Assembly (NCBI RefSeq): GCF_019977355.1
Contig: NZ_AP024655.1
Location: forward strand, 2,294,001-2,358,000
Direction of reading: 5' to 3'
DNA length: 64,000 bases
Origin: Arthrobacter sp. NicSoilB8
Lineage (GTDB): Bacteria; Actinomycetota; Actinomycetes; Actinomycetales; Micrococcaceae
In this document: one piece after another, positions 60,675 through 64,000 of the stretch
How positions within the stretch are numbered: the stretch's first letter is position 1
Layout: each line of letters starts with the position of its first letter
The notes under the pieces: generated by a model
The model's input: only the letters and a program-made list of their open reading frames with translations
Databases searched by the model: none
Told to the model about the DNA's origin: nothing
Made by a program: the position numbers and the translations under genes

Positions 60675-61295
60675 TTACTCGAAGCGGGAGGGGTCGCCCA
60701 TGCCCCGCCGGACGACCTCCGCGACGCCGCTTGAGAAGTCGATCACCGTTGTTGGCTCGGCACCGCAGTCACCGGAATCGATCACAGCATCCACCACGTG
60801 CTCCAGGCGCTCCTTGATCTCCCAGCCCTGCGTGAGCGGTTCCTCCTCGTCCGGAAGCAACAGCGTGCTGGACAACAGCGGCTCCCCGAGCTCGGCAAGC
60901 AGTGCCTGGACCACATGGTTGTCCGGGATCCGCACGCCGACCGTCTTCTTCTTCGGGTGCAGGAGCCGCTTGGGGACCTCCCGGGTGGCGGGCAGGATGA
61001 AGGTATAGCTGCCGGGGGTCACGGCTTTAATGCTGCGGAACACATCGTTATCGATCTGCACGAACTGACCCAACTGGGCAAAGTCCTTACAGACCAGGGT
61101 GAAGTGGTGTTTGCTGTCGAGATGGCGGATGCTCCTGATCCGGTCCAGGGCCTCCCGGTTGCCCAACTGCGCGCCGAGGGCGTAGCAGGAATCGGTGGGA
61201 TACGCGATCAGGCCGCCTGATCGCACGATCTCCACTGCCTGCAGGATCGAACGCGACTGGGGGTTCTCGGGGTGCACATCGAAGTATCTCGCCAT
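60675..61295 (-). CDS. YciO/Sua5/YrdC-family protein
   Basis: A 206-residue protein of the Sua5/YciO/YrdC fold: VRSGGLIAYPTDSCYALGAQL (the KxR/S-x2-N-type substrate pocket), the hydrophobic FTLVCKDFAQLGQF and PGSYTFILPATREVPKRLL segments, and GVRIPDNHVVQALL. Length and the C-terminal DFSSGVAEVVRRG place it in the YciO group rather than the tRNA threonylcarbamoyl-adenylate synthase TsaC, although the activity may be similar but weak. It starts with ATG 61295; it is divergent from the repeat lipoprotein gene. Confidence 0.87.
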   Translation of the reverse strand: MARYFDVHPENPQSRSILQAVEIVRSGGLIAYPTDSCYALGAQLGNREALDRIRSIRHLDSKHHFTLVCKDFAQLGQFVQIDNDVFRSIKAVTPGSYTFILPATREVPKRLLHPKKKTVGVRIPDNHVVQALLAELGEPLLSSTLLLPDEEEPLTQGWEIKERLEHVVDAVIDSGDCGAEPTTVIDFSSGVAEVVRRGMGDPSRFE

Positions 61296-61562
61296 GCCAC
61301 GAGCTTACGCCCGACGGCGGCCCGGGTGCCTCAGCGGGTGGGCACCGTTGCTTCAGCCTTGGTTCAAACCCCGAACCCTGGCAGCGGCTCGCGCGCCGTC
61401 TGCGGTCTCAAACATTACGGCCGTCAAGTCTGCCCGAAAGTGTGCCCCGTCGAGGCGTGTTCCTTTCGGGTGCGAACCGCAAGCTGGATGCGTAGTGGGC
61501 CAGAGCCCTGCCGCGCAGGGAATTGAGCTGGCGAACCGACTACGAGCGGAGCGGGACGCAAT

Positions 61563-62267
61563 ATGGGTAATCGTCGTGGATACGCTGCTTGCATCGGGTT
61601 GCTCGTCCTGCTCCAATTTGGCGTTGCGGGTTGCGGGCCCCCCACGGAACCGCTTTCTGCCGTTGCATCGTCGCCCCCGATTACTACCGGATCCGCCAAT
61701 GCGACCAGCGGGTCGACCAGTCCGCCGTCGACCGGGTCGGGTGGCTCGACCAGTCCGCCGTCGACCGGGTCGGGTGGCTCGACCAGTCCGCCGTCGACCG
61801 GGTCGACTAGCCCGACGTCCACTGAATCGAGCGGATCGACCAGCCCGACGCCCACTGTGACTACCCAGACGCCAACCCCGGCGTGCACATCGCCGACAGC
61901 GGTATCCGGCACGACGCCGGTGCCACCCTGTATCACCTGTCCGACACCAGGACAGGAGGGGACGCCTGCGCCGTGTGTGACGTGTCCGCCGCCGGTTGCG
62001 GAGGGGACGCCTGCGCCGTGTGTGACGTGTCCGCCGCCGGACCCGAACGGGACGCCGTCGCCGTCGCCGTGTGTGACGTGTCCACCGGCGGAGCCTGGCG
62101 GGAGCCCGGCGCCGTGTATAACGGCCGCCGGGCTCCAGCCGGAGGCATGCGTTTCCCCTACAACGACGCCGACGCTGGGAGCGAGGCCGGAAGAGACTCC
62201 AACGGTGACCCAGTCCCCGACTGGAACGCCGTGTCCGTCCTTGTCCGATCCCTCCAAGCCGGGCTGA
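61563..62267 (+). CDS. Repetitive lipoprotein with CxxC repeats
   Basis: A 234-residue exported protein: signal peptide with lipobox GVAGC (Cys24), then 11-residue repeats of the form GSTSPPSTGSG (about 50-84), and from about 108 on a series of 15-residue units around EGTPAPCVTCPPP, giving at least four CxxC pairs. The low-complexity Ser/Thr/Pro part looks like a wall-spanning stalk; the cysteine pairs could bind metal or cross-link. No family is known to me. It converges on the PAAR gene, a context in which a surface or secreted role would fit. Confidence 0.7.
   Translation: MGNRRGYAACIGLLVLLQFGVAGCGPPTEPLSAVASSPPITTGSANATSGSTSPPSTGSGGSTSPPSTGSGGSTSPPSTGSTSPTSTESSGSTSPTPTVTTQTPTPACTSPTAVSGTTPVPPCITCPTPGQEGTPAPCVTCPPPVAEGTPAPCVTCPPPDPNGTPSPSPCVTCPPAEPGGSPAPCITAAGLQPEACVSPTTTPTLGARPEETPTVTQSPTGTPCPSLSDPSKPG
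61713..61811. repeat. 33-bp in-frame tandem repeat
   Basis: Three near-identical 33-base units starting at 61713, 61746 and 61779 encode GSTSPPSTGSG-type 11-residue repeats in the lipoprotein. Confidence 0.88.
61956..62090. repeat. 45-bp in-frame repeat encoding CxxC units
   Basis: Units starting at 61956 and 62001 share long identical stretches (gaggggacgcctgcgccgtg); a third copy is diverged. Each encodes a 15-residue unit with one C-x-x-C pair. Confidence 0.85.
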
Positions 62268-62348
62268 GTGGCTTGCAGGACACCCGAGGGAGGGACGTCG
62301 CGCCAGGGCGTTGCGGCGACTACATACCGGCCGAATCTTCCACCGCGG

Positions 62349-62666
62349 TCATCCTCCGATAATGACGGTGGGGCACCCCGGACCCGGAGCGATGGGTGTC
62401 CCGTGCAGGCTCAGGTCCCCCACCCGGGCAGCGGGAAAGCCACCGATCATCACGGTCAGGCTGCCGCTGGCGATGCCGTTCGGTGCAGGGGAAACGCAGA
62501 CGATGCCCCCGGGCATTGAGTTCGCGACGGCGGCCGGCATCCCCCCGATGAGAACGGTCACAACGGCCGCGGCAGGGGTGACGGGTCCGCCGACATGCGG
62601 CTTAGGACCGTCGGACAAGGGGCAGAGTGCCGTGTCTCCTGCGCGGAGAGCTGGCCCGGTGGGCAT
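62349..62666 (-). CDS. PAAR-domain (spike tip) protein
   Basis: A 105-residue protein composed of PAAR repeats: GPALRAGDTALCPLSDGPKP, VLIGGMPAAVANS, GSLTVMIGGFPAARVGD and GCPTVIIGG. PAAR proteins fold as a small cone capping the VgrG-type spike of contractile injection systems or type VI secretion. It follows the membrane-anchored Ig-like protein gene by eight bases in the same direction. No ribosome site is evident, so translational coupling to the gene upstream is likely. Other components of the injection machine are not in the window. Confidence 0.82.
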   Translation of the reverse strand: MPTGPALRAGDTALCPLSDGPKPHVGGPVTPAAAVVTVLIGGMPAAVANSMPGGIVCVSPAPNGIASGSLTVMIGGFPAARVGDLSLHGTPIAPGPGCPTVIIGG

Positions 62667-62674
62667 GGGGGCGC

Positions 62675-63490
62675 CTATAGCCAAGCCGGTGCAGCGGATG
62701 TGCGACTGGCTGACGCTCGGGGGGCGTCCACCCCGGAGGAACGAGTTTCCCCCGGAGGATGGAGGAGCACAAACCACAGGGCCACCAGGACCAAAGCGAA
62801 AAGCACAAGGACGAGCACGGCCTTGACGATCCATCGCGGCAGGACAGGTTCCTGCAAGTGGATTCCATCCAGCACGACCGGGGGGCCGTCCGCGGGCTTG
62901 GCAGCCACCGTGAAAGGGTGCACGGCAGGCATCCCGCGCCAGACCGTTCTGCGCGCGCGCACCCGAACACGGGCGAATTCGACAGTTCCGGCGGCAACGG
63001 TCAGAGCCGGCTCCCGGATGGAAAACTGCATCAGATCGCCTGGGTCGGAACCGGTGAGCGTGACAGTGATGGGCACATTTCCGTAGTTGTCTACGGCGAC
63101 CCGGTGCCGGGCGCCGAAACACCCGCGGGACTGCCGGGGCAGCAGTTCAGCCCTTGTCTCGTGGAAGGGAAGGAGCTGGAAAACGCCCTCCGGCGAAACG
63201 GCATCCTCAGGATGCTCGGTCGGCAACACCTGAACCGCGTAGGGGAACTCGCCGGCCGGGACTTCGGAGGACCGCGGCGGCCGGAACTCCACGGAAGCCG
63301 TGGCATCCTGGCCCGGGTAGAGGGACACGATTCCGGGTACCACTTCCGTCCAGGCGCCGCTCGGCCCCACGACTTGGAGCCTGTACTCCTCGACTATCTC
63401 GCCGTCGTTGCGGATGTGCAGCGGAACAGCCGCCTTGGCGCCGGCCTCAAGGCTGACCAACGGCGAATCCAATGTTGCAGTGGTGCTCAT
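62675..63490 (-). CDS. Single-pass membrane protein with Ig-like repeats (COG1470-like)
   Basis: A 271-residue protein: two beta-rich Ig-like (NEW3/COG1470-type) domains at about 5-100 (SLEAGAKAAVPLHIRNDGEIVEEYRLQVVG; YPGQDATASVEFRPP) and 110-200 (VAVDNYGNVPITVTLTGSD), a membrane helix at about 220-240 (AVLVLVLFALVLVALWFVLL) and a short Ser/Arg tail. The beta domains lie N-terminal to the only helix and no signal peptide is present, so they are probably cytoplasmic. AAGGAGGAG precedes ATG 63490. Similar proteins (often called hydrolytic protein) occur beside contractile-injection gene clusters in streptomycetes, as far as I recall. Confidence 0.75.
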   Translation of the reverse strand: MSTTATLDSPLVSLEAGAKAAVPLHIRNDGEIVEEYRLQVVGPSGAWTEVVPGIVSLYPGQDATASVEFRPPRSSEVPAGEFPYAVQVLPTEHPEDAVSPEGVFQLLPFHETRAELLPRQSRGCFGARHRVAVDNYGNVPITVTLTGSDPGDLMQFSIREPALTVAAGTVEFARVRVRARRTVWRGMPAVHPFTVAAKPADGPPVVLDGIHLQEPVLPRWIVKAVLVLVLFALVLVALWFVLLHPPGETRSSGVDAPRASASRTSAAPAWL

Positions 63491-63739
63491 GGCTCCTCCT
63501 TGCGGACCTGCTCCGCGTCCAACGACGAAAGGACCACATCCGTACTCCGAGGCTACGGGGACGCCCGTGGGCGCAGCACCACTGTCGGCCGGACTTGCGG
63601 GCAAGGCCGCTGCCCGTTGAGCCTGTGTTGACTGCACGAAGAGCACCGCCCGCTATGGTCGATGCAGCGGGATGGAACAGGCAAGTACGGCAGACCCGTG
63701 CCACACCCAGTCAGCCCCGCATTCTCGATGGGAGGATTC

Positions 63740-64000
63740 ATGGAACCAATAACTGTCCGGGTCCACGCGCGTGACCCGATCTCCGAGGCGGGCGTGGCCA
63801 GCGAGCTGCGGGCGCGCCCCGAGGTGCGGGTGGTCAGGGCAAACGACGCCGAGCAGGCGCGGGTCGTCGTCGTCGTAACGGACTCGGTAGACGATGACGC
63901 GCTGACGCTGCTCCGCGTTGTGCAGCGGCGCGGTTTGTCCCGCGCCGTGCTTGTGGCGGGCCACCTCGACGACGGCGACCTCGTCAAGGCAGTTGAAACG
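63740..64000 (+). CDS. Response-regulator-like transcription factor, N-terminal part (cut by window edge)
   Basis: Eighty-seven codons are open to the window end, beginning MEPITVRVHARDPISEAGVA, with GGAGG four bases before the ATG. The pattern (first strand, an acidic-rich ARVVVVVTDSVDDDALTLL, then VLVAGHLDDGDLVKAVE) matches a degenerate receiver domain of a LuxR/NarL-type regulator; the classical phospho-acceptor aspartate is replaced or shifted (VVVVTDSVDD). The DNA-binding half is not in the window. It is divergent from the PAAR and Ig-like operon and may regulate it; the 249-bp gap between them carries TTGACT (63628) and TATGGT (63654) with 20-base spacing. Confidence 0.7.
   Translation, partial: MEPITVRVHARDPISEAGVASELRARPEVRVVRANDAEQARVVVVVTDSVDDDALTLLRVVQRRGLSRAVLVAGHLDDGDLVKAVET

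Overview
The window is 64 kb of very GC-rich DNA, densely packed with genes that often overlap as ATGA, GTGA or TGATG, with frequent GTG and TTG starts. DUF4193, a sigma-L/RslA-like sigma and anti-sigma pair, a fused Dpp permease-ATPase and a LigD-type polymerase all point to an actinobacterium. I infer a soil Micrococcaceae such as Arthrobacter or Pseudarthrobacter. No rRNA, tRNA, CRISPR array or transposase was seen.

Region 1 (about 1.1-23.1 kb) is the most notable part. It is a catabolic locus that reads as a flavonol-glycoside (rutin/quercitrin-type) degradation system. It holds an IclR regulator, a GH1 beta-glucosidase, a lipoprotein-dependent Dpp-type ABC importer (with permease and ATPase fused in one protein), two GH78 alpha-L-rhamnosidases, two alpha/beta hydrolases, a fumarylacetoacetate-hydrolase family enzyme, a PheA/TfdB-type flavin monooxygenase, a DUF3500 protein and a bicupin quercetin 2,3-dioxygenase. 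Six inverted repeats of the form TTTC-N6/7-TGAAA lie at the promoter-proximal ends of these transcription units, including 47 bp in front of the iclR gene itself. They define a probable regulon. The proposed route is: import; removal of rhamnose and glucose; opening of quercetin by the dioxygenase; hydrolysis of the resulting depside by an esterase; then processing of the phloroglucinol-type part by the monooxygenase, DUF3500 and FAH proteins. The substrate is inferred, not shown.

Region 2 (23.8-34.9 kb) is a mosaic. It has a YegP-like DUF1508 protein and two lipoproteins divergent from an ECF sigma/anti-sigma operon, with matching TGAAC-N16-CGT promoters facing both ways. HrpB helicase, an MGT-type glycosyltransferase, a small alpha/beta hydrolase, a stand-alone LigD-type polymerase, a thymidylate-kinase-like protein and a DUF4333 lipoprotein follow. 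Region 3 (35.0-38.1 kb) is a sulfide/persulfide operon (persulfide dioxygenase-rhodanese fusion, membrane rhodanese, TauE/SafE exporter) behind a CsoR/CstR-type operator, ending in a strong terminator hairpin.

Region 4 (38.1-61.3 kb) carries housekeeping and stress genes: GerW-like, cyclopropane-fatty-acid synthase-like, pirin, acetyltransferase, TMEM175 channel, CMD-like, DUF2252, FAD-Rieske oxidoreductase, CDP-alcohol phosphatidyltransferase, cupredoxin, cation efflux, a GGDEF-EAL protein, DUF4193, a two-component pair whose genes converge and overlap by 53 bp, amylosucrase, an HtaA-domain protein, a cytoplasmic HtrA-like protease, a BTAD regulator and a YciO/Sua5-like protein. Region 5 (61.5-64 kb) has a cysteine-repeat lipoprotein, a PAAR protein, a membrane-anchored Ig-like protein and the start of a regulator. 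It may be the edge of a contractile-injection-system cluster.

A second window-wide signal is at least eleven short tandem-repeat arrays. Those inside genes have periods divisible by three (15, 15, 15, 18, 33, 45 bp). Those outside genes or across a stop codon do not (14, 14, 17, 17, 26 bp).
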